Positions 1 to 4,693 of a DNA stretch of 6,342 nt are shown here, piece by piece. The notes under the pieces were generated by a model that did not search any database, was not told the DNA's origin, and saw only the letters and a list, made by a program, of their open reading frames with translations. Source of the DNA: Candidatus Izemoplasma sp. (GTDB lineage Bacteria; Bacillota_I; Bacilli_A; Izemoplasmatales; Izemoplasmataceae). The stretch is taken from the NCBI GenBank assembly GCA_021736285.1, contig JAIPGE010000084.1:1-6342 (forward strand), in the 5' to 3' direction. Position 1 is the first letter of the stretch; each line of letters starts with the position of its first letter. A program made the position numbers and the translations under genes.

Positions 1-479
1 TAGGCATATCCATCTTGAACTGCCAATGCGCTAAACAATGATTCAACAACATCAAAGATTTCTTTGTCGCCACCAATCATAAAACTTGCACCATGACGTG
101 CGCCAACAACTCCTCCACTTGTCCCACAGTCGAGTAAATGGATATTGTTTTTTTGAAGTAATTCATAGTGTATTAATGTATCTGTATAACGTGAATTCCC
201 TCCATCAATAACAATATCCCCTTCATCTAATAGTGGGATTAGATCTTCTATCACACTTTTAGTGATCGTACCTGAGGGTACCATCAGCCATAGAATACGA
301 GGTTGTTTAAGCGTTTCTATAAGATCTTTTAGGTTATCTTTAATTATAATTGTATGATTTTGTTTTTTTACATCCGTCGTTATGAATTTATCATATCCAT
401 ATACTTCAATTTCATGATCTATCATATTCAGTGATAAATTCATACCCATCTTTCCTAATCCGATCACACCTACTTGCAT
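1..479 (-). CDS. gnd: 6-phosphogluconate dehydrogenase, decarboxylating, short type (N-terminal part, cut by window edge)
   Basis: Oxidises and decarboxylates 6-phosphogluconate to ribulose 5-phosphate with NAD(P)+ in the cytoplasmic pentose phosphate pathway. Only the first 159 codons are visible; the gene runs off the left edge. The protein opens with a Rossmann dinucleotide motif GLGKMG at residues 7-12, followed by LMVPSG (65-70), the substrate-loop motif DGGNS (92-96) and DCGTSGG (117-123). These are typical of the 6PGDH family, and DxGTSGG followed by a VxG segment suits the short (about 300 aa, GndA/YqeC-like) branch better than the 470-aa enzyme. The ATG at 479-477 is supported by an AGGAGG ribosome binding site at 491-486. 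It is transcribed divergently from the SOUL gene. Family assignment is firm; long versus short type and cofactor preference are inference, since the C-terminal half is missing. Confidence 0.93.
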   Translation of the reverse strand, partial: MQVGVIGLGKMGMNLSLNMIDHEIEVYGYDKFITTDVKKQNHTIIIKDNLKDLIETLKQPRILWLMVPSGTITKSVIEDLIPLLDEGDIVIDGGNSRYTDTLIHYELLQKNNIHLLDCGTSGGVVGARHGASFMIGGDKEIFDVVESLFSALAVQDGYA

Positions 480-509
480 ACTATTCCTCCTATATTTATT
501 TATATAACC

Positions 510-538
510 AGTATATCATTAATAAGAATAATTATCAT
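510..538 (-). promoter_or_regulatory. Predicted sigma-A promoter of gnd
   Basis: On the minus strand the -35 hexamer ATGATA (538-533, 4 of 6 matches to consensus) is separated by 17 bp from the -10 hexamer TATACT (515-510, 5 of 6). Transcription would start near 503, leaving room for the AGGAGG ribosome binding site at 491-486 and the gnd start at 479. A Fur/PerR-like palindrome covers the -35 and most of the spacer. The call rests on sequence match only. Confidence 0.55.
523..537. promoter_or_regulatory. Fur/PerR-like operator box
   Basis: The 15-mer TAAGAATAATTATCA matches 12 of the 14 specified positions of the 7-1-7 Fur consensus TGATAATnATTATCA (read on the minus strand) and about 11 of 14 for the PerR form. 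One half-site is perfect for Fur. It overlaps the -35 and spacer of the predicted gnd promoter and lies upstream of the heme-binding protein gene, where iron or peroxide control would make sense. The surrounding DNA is very AT-rich, so a chance match is possible. Confidence 0.35.
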
Positions 539-547
539 TAAACTTAC

Positions 548-575
548 TTTATCTAATTAAAGTTTGTGTTATACT
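548..575 (+). promoter_or_regulatory. Possible extended -10 promoter of the SOUL gene
   Basis: TGT followed by TATACT (570-575) forms an extended -10 element; the best -35 is a weak TTTATC (548-553) with a 16-bp spacer. A start about 7 nt after the -10 would fall on the ribosome binding site at 582-588, leaving an unusually short leader, so the real promoter may be elsewhere. An alternative -10, TCTAAT at 552-557, has no good -35. Confidence 0.3.
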
Positions 576-592
576 AATGATAGGTGATAAAG

Positions 593-1111
593 ATGGGATT
601 ATTTGAAACACTACCATATCAAAGACTTAAAAAAGAAGGTAAAATCGAAATTCGAAAATACAATGACTTTTTACTTGCAAGTACAAAAACAAAACCGAAC
701 AAACATCAAGATTCAGGTTTTAGTAATGTTTTTGATTATATCTCTAAAAACAATGACAAAAAAGAAAAAATAAGTATGACAACACCAGTCGTCACTTATC
801 AAGAAGAAGACAAGCTTATTACTGGCTTTTATGTCCCTAGGAAATACGATAAATCTACTGTCCCAAAGCCAACGAATAATGATGTGGTTGTTGAAGATAT
901 GAAAGAAGCGCTTTATGCGGTAATACGATTTCGTGGGAAATGGACTGAAGAAAACTATCAAAAATATGATCATATACTTAAAGAATATATCACGCTGCAT
1001 AACTATGAAATACAATCCAGTCGTTTATTATTTCGCTATCAACCACCTTTCATTCCCAGTTTTTTAAGACATAATGAAATTGCTTATAAAATTAATAATA
1101 ATAACAAGTGA
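593..1111 (+). CDS. SOUL family heme-binding protein
   Basis: A 172-aa soluble protein of the SOUL/HBP family (PF04832), which binds heme or tetrapyrroles; the physiological role of bacterial members is poorly known. Family hallmarks are in order: an N-terminal LPYQRLKKEGKIEIRKY strand, SGFSNVFDYI followed by the conserved KISMTTPVV segment, a central FYVP strand followed by a proline-rich turn, the strand VIRFRGKW, and the C-terminal FRYQPPF...RHNEIAYKI. No signal peptide or membrane helix is present. The length fits the family. A GTG at 584 opens the frame slightly earlier, but it lies inside the AGGTGAT ribosome binding site (582-588), so the ATG at 593 is chosen. It is divergent from gnd, with a Fur/PerR-like box between them. 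The stop is TGA. No clear terminator follows on this strand. Confidence 0.9.
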   Translation: MGLFETLPYQRLKKEGKIEIRKYNDFLLASTKTKPNKHQDSGFSNVFDYISKNNDKKEKISMTTPVVTYQEEDKLITGFYVPRKYDKSTVPKPTNNDVVVEDMKEALYAVIRFRGKWTEENYQKYDHILKEYITLHNYEIQSSRLLFRYQPPFIPSFLRHNEIAYKINNNNK

Positions 1112-1155
1112 ATTAGTTCTCATTTACTAAAATGTGTTAAGTTTTATCCAAAAGC

Positions 1156-1192
1156 AAAAAAAGAGGCAACTACTTCACAGTAGACACCTTGC
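1156..1192 (-). terminator. Intrinsic terminator of the candidate ncRNA
   Basis: On the minus strand GCAA (1192-1189) and TTGC (1169-1166) close a stem that continues, after a five-base bulge, as CTACT-GTGA-AGTAG (1183-1170). Two bases (TC) follow the last paired C, then seven Ts (1162-1156). The 3' arm can pair alternatively with GGCAA at 1258-1254, closing the larger RNA fold. Confidence 0.55.
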
Positions 1193-1353
1193 ACTTCTCT
1201 ACGGTTGGTGGTAGATACCCTCGACTGGCCTTTCACCAGTAAGAATAGTACCATTGCCCGGCACACATACAAAAAATGGGGTTACAATACTTATCTTGTG
1301 GCGTATGATTATTTGATGATTGCTATCTCTTGATTTTATGTGTAGAAGCTTAA
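1156..1353 (-). ncRNA. Candidate stand-alone structured noncoding RNA, about 200 nt
   Basis: The block 1163-1266 is about 51% G+C in DNA that is otherwise far more AT-rich, carries no open frame, and ends on the minus strand in TTGCC-TC-T7. Visible pairings on the minus strand include GGCAA (1258-1254) with TTGCC (1169-1165), which encloses the whole block; ACTGG/CCAGT around a GAAAG-type loop; TCTAC/GTAGA; and CTACT-GTGA-AGTAG, a GNRA-type tetraloop hairpin at 1183-1170. Further upstream ACACAT (1343-1338) can pair with ATGTGT (1268-1263). A TATAAT box at 1365-1360 predicts a 5' end near 1353 and a length of about 198 nt. No minus-strand gene follows before gnd, and the opposite-strand SOUL gene lies between, so it is not an obvious riboswitch leader. 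It does not match the 6S, tmRNA, RNase P or SRP patterns I know. The raiA-motif class of stand-alone Bacillota RNAs is one family to test. The exact 5' end is uncertain. Confidence 0.55.
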
Positions 1354-1374
1354 AAGAACATTATACAGAAAAGA
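1349..1374 (+). repeat. Imperfect direct repeat, copy A
   Basis: 22 of 26 bases match 4333-4358 (core AAGAACATTAT). This copy contains the TATAAT of the ncRNA promoter on its minus strand; the other reads AATAAT at the equivalent place. Both are AT-rich, so shared ancestry is uncertain. Confidence 0.3.
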
Positions 1375-1388
1375 TTAATCACAAAAAG
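1360..1388 (-). promoter_or_regulatory. Possible promoter for the ncRNA
   Basis: A consensus TATAAT lies at 1365-1360 on the minus strand. The expected -35 region (about 1382-1388) is only T-rich (TTTTTG, 16-bp spacer), so promoter strength would depend on an activator or on the near-extended CTG just upstream. A TCAC/GTGA palindrome lies over this -35 region. Confidence 0.4.
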
Positions 1389-1403
1389 TGATTTTAAGTC
1401 ACT
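1377..1403. repeat. Overlapping palindromes AATCAC-N5-GTGATT and AGTGA-N7-TCACT
   Basis: AATCAC (1377-1382) pairs perfectly with GTGATT (1388-1393), and the shared centre AGTGA (1387-1391) pairs with TCACT (1399-1403). The three half-sites sit over the -35 region of the TATAAT at 1365-1360. This is the arrangement of a repressor or activator operator, or of two mutually exclusive hairpins. There is no strong T run on either side, so it is not a convincing terminator. Confidence 0.4.
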
Positions 1404-1759
1404 GAAAAAAATCTTATCTTAATCTTAATGAAATATTGTATTAGAAAAGAAGCCCAAAGCGTCTGCTCTTTCTCCTTTCAAATATTTTGCTTAGAAGGAT
1501 CCCCCAGGGATTCTTTTATTTTGTCATTTAATAATAGAACAGATAGTGGTACAGGTGATTTTCGTTTTCGCACAAATGGTGGTACATATGGTGGACAATA
1601 AAATCTTTTAACTAATCAACTAGTAATTTAGTAACTAATACTTACTCTAAGGTTGCAAGTATCTTTATCACTACGGTTTTGTAATAATCGATGGATATGC
1701 AGTCTAGATGATGATCATGAATCCAAAATGTCGCTTCAGGCATTCGGCCTGGACAAAAC
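1404..1759. other. Gene-poor spacer between the ncRNA promoter and the terminator next to the IS
   Basis: No convincing gene is present. A 57-codon plus-strand frame (1428-1601) has no ribosome binding site and runs through a terminator hairpin. Its last residues are Gly/Thr/Arg-rich (GTGDFRFRTNGGTYGGQ) and could be the tail of a decayed gene. A 33-codon minus-strand frame (1642-1743) also lacks a ribosome binding site. A small hairpin CAGGC-ATTCG-GCCTG lies at about 1737-1751. The stretch may be debris of lost genes. Confidence 0.4.
1493..1524 (+). terminator. Intrinsic terminator, plus strand
   Basis: AGAAGGATCCC (1493-1503) pairs with GGGATTCTTTT (1507-1517) over 11 bp, including two G-T wobbles, around a CCA loop, and is followed by ATTTTGT. 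The minus-strand 3' side lacks a T run, so it acts on plus-strand transcripts. No gene directly upstream on that strand is recognisable; it may end an unannotated transcript from 1404-1490. Confidence 0.5.
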
Positions 1760-1796
1760 ATAAGGCAAAGAGCAGAGCTCTTTGCCTTATTGTTTT
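1760..1796. terminator. Strong, probably bidirectional terminator interrupted by the IS at its T tract
   Basis: A perfect 14-bp stem, ATAAGGCAAAGAGC (1760-1773) and GCTCTTTGCCTTAT (1777-1790), has a 3-nt loop. On the plus strand it is followed by TGTTTT. On the minus strand it is followed by GTTTTGTCC. The last 8 bases, ATTGTTTT, are the target site of the IS. Before insertion the plus-strand T tract continued as TGTTTTTATT, now split to 4190-4200. On the minus strand this hairpin would end transcripts arriving from the protease unit, which is now separated from it by the element. Confidence 0.75.
1789..1796. repeat. Left target site duplication of the IS
   Basis: ATTGTTTT directly outside the left inverted repeat; identical to 4189-4196. 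It coincides with the end of a terminator stem and its T tract. Confidence 0.95.
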
Positions 1797-1815
1797 GTAA
1801 GCGTCAACTGATGGA
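1797..1815 (+). repeat. Left terminal inverted repeat of the IS
   Basis: GTAAGCGTCAACTGATGGA, the exact reverse complement of 4170-4188. The match appears to extend one base outward only because the target duplication begins with A and ends with T. Confidence 0.96.
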
Positions 1816-1827
1816 CGTCTAGCCAAT

Positions 1828-1859
1828 AAAAAAATCCCCTAGTGAAATCACTGGGGATT
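1828..1859 (-). terminator. Intrinsic terminator of tnpC
   Basis: On the minus strand AATCCCC and AGTG pair with CACT and GGGGATT, with one bulged base, around a short loop, and seven Ts follow (1834-1828). The left arm contains the tnpC stop codon (TGA, 1850-1848), so the hairpin overlaps the end of the gene. Confidence 0.8.
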
Positions 1860-3383
1860 GTTCATCGAGAATTTAAGTTTTATATTTTCGTTGTATGGTG
1901 TTAATTTATCTAAATCCAGTTCATTGACTTTAGAGTTTGCCAAAACATGAAGTACATGGGCAATGTACTTATAGGGATTAATCTCATTTAATATAGCTGT
2001 TTGAACGATAGAATAGAGAATGGATGAAGAATACGCACCGTTAGATGTGTTACTAAACAGCCAGTTCTTACGCCCAATGACAAATGGTTTGATGGCACGT
2101 TCTGCGCGATTATTGTCAATCTCTAACCGTGCATCTTCAAGATAGGTCATTACAGAATCAATGTGTTTGAGTGCGTAACCAATCGCTTTGCCATAATTTC
2201 CTTGAGCAGTTAAACTTTCTGTGTTCAACCAATTCTTAAATTCAACGAAGAGTGGCTTGATTTGGTTTTGTTTGAAATCAAGTCGTTTATCAAGTGAAAG
2301 TTTCTTACACTGTTTATCGAGGTCGTAGATTTTAGAAATCTTTTGTAAGGCGATCACACTGTGGCTTGATTTCTTTTGATCTTCGGATAGTGAAGATACA
2401 ATATCGTAGAACTTTCGTCTTAGATGTGCGAAACAGTTTACGAGTGTTACATCACCTACTTGATTGTATCCTTGATACCCATCGACGTGTAAATACCCTT
2501 TAAAGCCTTTTAGGAATTCTTTTGCGACCTTACCACTTCTTGATTGATCGTAATGATACAGGACAATATCACGATCATGAACGGAACTTTCAAAGAGCCA
2601 CATGTAGGATTTTGAAGATGCCGGTTTACCGGATTCTTTTAAGACCTGAAGAACGGTTTCATCCGCATGAAGAATATCACTATTTGTAGCATCATCTTTC
2701 ATTTTATGATAGATGATGTCTAGAAGATCACTGGATTTGATCATCCAGTTAGATAGGACTTGCCTGGATAGTTTCGCCCCAATTCGTTTATAGTCTTCAC
2801 TTTGACGATATAAAGGGATTCCATTCGCCATCTTATCAACGATAACTTGTGATAATAATGAAGGAGTTGCGATACTTTTTTCAATTGGTAGTTTCGGCAT
2901 TTCACCATTATAGAAGGTATTACACGCAGGACATTTATAGGTCAGTGATGTTTCTAAGTTCTTCACGACTTTCTTGATGACTTCGATCGTTTCACGTGTT
3001 TTACTCCCCACAGGAGCGAGTGGTGTATCACATTTCTCGCAGCACTTATCTTCAACATCATAGACAATCTCTTTGGTTTCAAGCTGTTTCATATTGTCTT
3101 TACGCGATTTTTTCTTTTTCGGTCGAATGACTTTTTCAATCGATGGTTCTTCTAAATTAAGATTCTGATTTTGTTCGGCCTCATTCATATTGAACAAGTT
3201 ACGTTCTTGACCGGTATCAGACTTTTCACTCTTTTTACCAAAGAGATTACGGTTCAGTTTACTTAGTGTAAATTGAAGTGCTTCCTTCTCCTTTTTGAGA
3301 TTATTAATCGTATGTAAAAGTTGTGCTTTTTGTGCTTCTAACTGTTTGTTTTTTTCTAGCAATTCACGTTCGTTTTTCGTCAA
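1848..3383 (-). CDS. tnpC: IS66 transposase TnpC (DDE transposase)
   Basis: Catalyses strand cleavage and transfer at the IS ends. With the TTG start the protein has 511 aa, the usual IS66 TnpC size. In order: an N-terminal coiled coil (about 3-46), a basic linker (about 87-95), a Cys2-Cys2 zinc finger (C115/C118 and C151/C154), and the IS66 DDE catalytic domain. Catalytic residues are D241 (HADET), D301 (HVDGYQGY) and E428 (DNNRAER), with the family signature CFAHLRRKF between the second and third, and an IS66 C-terminal segment. A GTG at 3392 would extend the frame by three codons but lies within the GAGGTG ribosome binding site (3395-3390). The TTG at 3383 is 6 nt downstream of it and is preferred. 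It has its own promoter and a terminator overlapping its stop. No disruptions are seen. Confidence 0.95.
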   Translation of the reverse strand: MTKNERELLEKNKQLEAQKAQLLHTINNLKKEKEALQFTLSKLNRNLFGKKSEKSDTGQERNLFNMNEAEQNQNLNLEEPSIEKVIRPKKKKSRKDNMKQLETKEIVYDVEDKCCEKCDTPLAPVGSKTRETIEVIKKVVKNLETSLTYKCPACNTFYNGEMPKLPIEKSIATPSLLSQVIVDKMANGIPLYRQSEDYKRIGAKLSRQVLSNWMIKSSDLLDIIYHKMKDDATNSDILHADETVLQVLKESGKPASSKSYMWLFESSVHDRDIVLYHYDQSRSGKVAKEFLKGFKGYLHVDGYQGYNQVGDVTLVNCFAHLRRKFYDIVSSLSEDQKKSSHSVIALQKISKIYDLDKQCKKLSLDKRLDFKQNQIKPLFVEFKNWLNTESLTAQGNYGKAIGYALKHIDSVMTYLEDARLEIDNNRAERAIKPFVIGRKNWLFSNTSNGAYSSSILYSIVQTAILNEINPYKYIAHVLHVLANSKVNELDLDKLTPYNENIKLKFSMNNPQ

Positions 3384-3419
3384 AAAAAGCACCTCTTTTC
3401 TTTAATTTTTACTACTTAT

Positions 3420-3448
3420 ATTATACCAAAAAAACGGCTAAATAACAA
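3420..3448 (-). promoter_or_regulatory. Internal promoter for tnpC
   Basis: On the minus strand TTGTTA (3448-3443, 4 of 6 to consensus) and a perfect TATAAT (3425-3420) are exactly 17 bp apart. The -35 lies in the loop of the terminator that follows tnpB and the spacer is the 3' arm with its T run. The start would be near 3413, upstream of the GAGGTG ribosome binding site of tnpC. Confidence 0.7.
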
Positions 3449-3464
3449 GCTTTTTAACCGTTTT
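3428..3464 (-). terminator. Intrinsic terminator between tnpB and tnpC
   Basis: On the minus strand AAAACGGTTAAA (3464-3453) pairs with TTTAGCCGTTTT (3442-3431) over 12 bp with one wobble, around a 10-nt loop, and the 3' arm runs into a seven-T stretch (3434-3428). It begins three bases after the tnpB stop (3470-3468). It should cut most tnpA-tnpB transcripts before tnpC. Confidence 0.75.
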
Positions 3465-3467
3465 ATT

Positions 3468-3818
3468 TCAATAAAATATACCCTTTTTTATAGGTTCATA
3501 CTTGCGTTCAACCAGTCGTAACTCATGTCCGTTGATAAACCATTTCAACTCATCAAATGTGACCGTTACTTCACCAGATATATCAGGCCATTTAAACTTA
3601 CCGGTTTCTAGTTTACGGTAATAGAGCCAAAACCCATTGTCGTAATGAAGAATCTTTATCATGTTTTTCTTTTTATTACAAAACACATACAAGGTATTAT
3701 CGGTAATCTCTAATCCCATATCCGTTTCAATGATTATCGATAATTTATTCACGGCTTTTCGCATATCCGCTGGTGGGACATGAAGATAGACTTTATCAAT
3801 CGTATCTAAGTTAATCAA
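3468..3818 (-). CDS. tnpB: IS66 accessory protein TnpB (Orf2-like)
   Basis: A 116-aa protein of the IS66 Orf2 family (PF05717), needed for efficient transposition in studied IS66 elements; its biochemical role is not settled. It shows the family motifs PADMRK (16-21), the LYVFCN strand (43-48) and the signature IKILHYDNGFWLYYRKLE followed by TGKFKWP (54-78). It starts with TTG at 3818, overlapping the last 8 bases of tnpA (stop TAA 3813-3811). A GGTGA ribosome binding site at 3829-3825 lies 6 nt upstream inside tnpA. The next Met is residue 19, past the start of the conserved region, so TTG is credible. The overlap and weak start suggest translational coupling to tnpA. A terminator follows at once. 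Confidence 0.94.
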   Translation of the reverse strand: MINLDTIDKVYLHVPPADMRKAVNKLSIIIETDMGLEITDNTLYVFCNKKKNMIKILHYDNGFWLYYRKLETGKFKWPDISGEVTVTFDELKWFINGHELRLVERKYEPIKKGIFY

Positions 3819-4107
3819 GTGATTTCACCGTTTGAAGCAGCTTGATTAAATTCGAGTGATTCATCGTTACGTCAATCTCATTTAATGTCATGGATATTTG
3901 ATCATCAACAATTACTTCAGGTTGTATTACTTCAACAAAGTTGGAGATATTCTTTCCATCGTGTTCTTCTTTAAACTTCTTTTTATAGTAATGAAACTGA
4001 TGAACTGCCAGTTCATTATCCTTACAATACTGGACAATCGTTTTATCTGACGTTGATTGATCGGTTATTATTTTTCTCCATCGTTTTCTGTTTTCTTTTA
4101 GATTCAT
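3811..4107 (-). CDS. tnpA: IS66 accessory protein TnpA (helix-turn-helix)
   Basis: A 98-aa first gene of the IS66 triad, a putative DNA-binding helper of transposition. Residues about 18-45 form a predicted helix-turn-helix with the pattern VQYCKDNELAVHQFHYYKKKF, which corresponds to the common FCxxxxIsxxtFYxWRKK motif of IS66/IS3-type first ORFs. The N-terminus is basic; the C-terminal half is acidic and variable, as usual. The ATG at 4107 has a GAAGGTGAT ribosome binding site at 4123-4115, 7 nt upstream. It is transcribed from a promoter just inside the right end and overlaps tnpB by 8 bp. Confidence 0.88.
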   Translation of the reverse strand: MNLKENRKRWRKIITDQSTSDKTIVQYCKDNELAVHQFHYYKKKFKEEHDGKNISNFVEVIQPEVIVDDQISMTLNEIDVTMNHSNLIKLLQTVKSLD

Positions 4108-4135
4108 TTAAAAAATCACCTTCTTTCTTGATACT

Positions 4136-4165
4136 ATTTTATCAAGGGAACATGACTCATTTCAA
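4136..4165 (-). promoter_or_regulatory. Promoter of tnpA-tnpB inside the right end of the IS
   Basis: On the minus strand TTGAAA (4165-4160) is followed after 18 bp by TAAAAT (4141-4136), with a TGA triplet just before it giving an extended -10. The -35 is only 4 bp from the terminal inverted repeat, so transposase bound to the end could repress its own genes (inference). Confidence 0.6.
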
Positions 4166-4169
4166 TACA

Positions 4170-4188
4170 TCCATCAGTTGACGCTTAC
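4170..4188 (-). repeat. Right terminal inverted repeat of the IS
   Basis: Exact reverse complement of 1797-1815 over 19 bp; it reads GTAAGCG inward from the outer end on the minus strand. Confidence 0.96.
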
Positions 4189-4196
4189 ATTGTTTT
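4189..4196. repeat. Right target site duplication of the IS
   Basis: ATTGTTTT, identical to 1789-1796. Confidence 0.95.
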
Positions 4197-4225
4197 TATT
4201 GGTTTGGTTGTTTGTTTGTTGTTTG

Positions 4226-4256
4226 GATGTTATCTATGTTGTGGTTTTATAACATC
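4226..4256. repeat. Inverted repeat GATGTTAT / ATAACATC
   Basis: A perfect 8-bp inverted repeat with a 15-nt spacer. It could form a weak hairpin in the 3' region of the protease transcript or be a protein site; no T run follows on either strand. Confidence 0.35.
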
Positions 4257-4332
4257 TTTAGGGTACGACACTATGGAGATTATTTTTTGTTGATCTTCGA
4301 TTCCTTTTTCTGCAGTCTACATATTTAAAAGA

Positions 4333-4358
4333 CTTAGAAGAACATTATTGAGAAAGGA
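4333..4358 (+). repeat. Imperfect direct repeat, copy B
   Basis: Partner of 1349-1374, 14 bases downstream of the stop of the small membrane protein gene on its coding strand. The two copies flank the IS and the noncoding region. Confidence 0.3.
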
Positions 4359-4371
4359 AATCTATAGGAAC

Positions 4372-4671
4372 TCAATAATTAATATTTACTGTTAAGATTG
4401 CAATTAGCATCACTATGAAAACAACAAGTGTAGGTAAATGATATAAAATTAAGAACTTGATATTATTTTCAGCTAGTTTTTTATTCTTTAAATCATATAC
4501 AGTTAAAATTATTGTTACTAAGTATCCAATTAAGAAAGGAACTGTAAAAGACATTATTTCATCAAAATAACTATACTCTTTTAACAATGCCATTATAATT
4601 AAAAGTATATAGTATATAACAGGCAATATTATGTTGATAATTAAAACTTTTCTCTTATCTAATAGGTCCAC
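4372..4671 (-). CDS. Small three-helix membrane protein of unknown function
   Basis: A 99-aa protein not assigned to a family. It is almost entirely hydrophobic helices: about 9-30, 41-59 and 72-94, separated by a short loop with acidic residues (KEYSYFDE, 31-38) and a basic loop (LKNKKLAENN, 61-70). A basic N-terminus and a basic second loop suggest N-in, with the C-terminus outside by the positive-inside rule. It starts with GTG at 4671, supported by an AAAGGAG ribosome binding site (4686-4680) 8 nt upstream. It lies 22 bp after the exported-protein gene, so it is the likely third gene of the protease unit. A role as immunity, anchoring or transport helper is possible, but nothing in the sequence shows it. 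The stop is TGA, with no terminator directly after it. Confidence 0.75.
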   Translation of the reverse strand: MDLLDKRKVLIINIILPVIYYILLIIMALLKEYSYFDEIMSFTVPFLIGYLVTIILTVYDLKNKKLAENNIKFLILYHLPTLVVFIVMLIAILTVNINY

Positions 4672-4693
4672 TATTTTTTCTCCTTTAAAGTTT

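Larger units (their letters stand above)
1797..4188 (-). mobile_element. Complete IS66-family insertion sequence (2392 bp)
   Basis: The element has perfect 19-bp terminal inverted repeats starting GTAAGCG, the usual IS66 terminus, and is flanked by perfect 8-bp duplications ATTGTTTT, the target duplication length known for IS66. It carries the three classic genes tnpA, tnpB and tnpC in one direction, all without frameshift or premature stop. There are no passenger genes. Intact ends, exact target duplication and open frames point to a recent, probably still active insertion. Unusual for the family, tnpC is set off from tnpB by 84 bp (to its likely start) containing a terminator and a promoter. 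Confidence 0.97.
4197..4371. other. Gene-free spacer right of the IS
   Basis: No open frame with a ribosome binding site is seen on either strand. It begins with a TTTG-type simple repeat (about 4202-4226), followed by an inverted repeat GATGTTAT (4226-4233) / ATAACATC (4249-4256) with a 15-nt loop and no T run. The stretch 4333-4358 resembles 1349-1374 (22 of 26). It is the 3' flank of the protease unit; the nearest good terminator on the minus strand is the hairpin at 1760-1790, beyond the IS. Confidence 0.5.

Noticed and set aside
713..1015. 100-codon minus-strand frame inside the SOUL gene
   Set aside because: Antisense to a well-recognised gene, with a composition of Phe/Ile/Lys expected from reverse reading of AT-rich DNA and no ribosome binding site of note.
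1163..1268. Reading the G+C-rich block as a SAM (S-box), lysine or other known riboswitch
   Set aside because: Short matches such as GACTGGCC on the plus strand are isolated and the rest of the conserved cores is absent; the terminator is on the minus strand and no regulated gene follows.
1642..1743. 33-codon minus-strand frame (up to 39 codons from an ATG at 1761)
   Set aside because: No ribosome binding site; the longer start lies within a terminator stem, and the frame meets stops upstream in the pre-insertion sequence. Kept only as part of the spacer description.
4202..4226. TTTG-type repeat as a phase-variation tract
   Set aside because: The units are irregular and the tract is not within or close upstream of a gene start on either strand.
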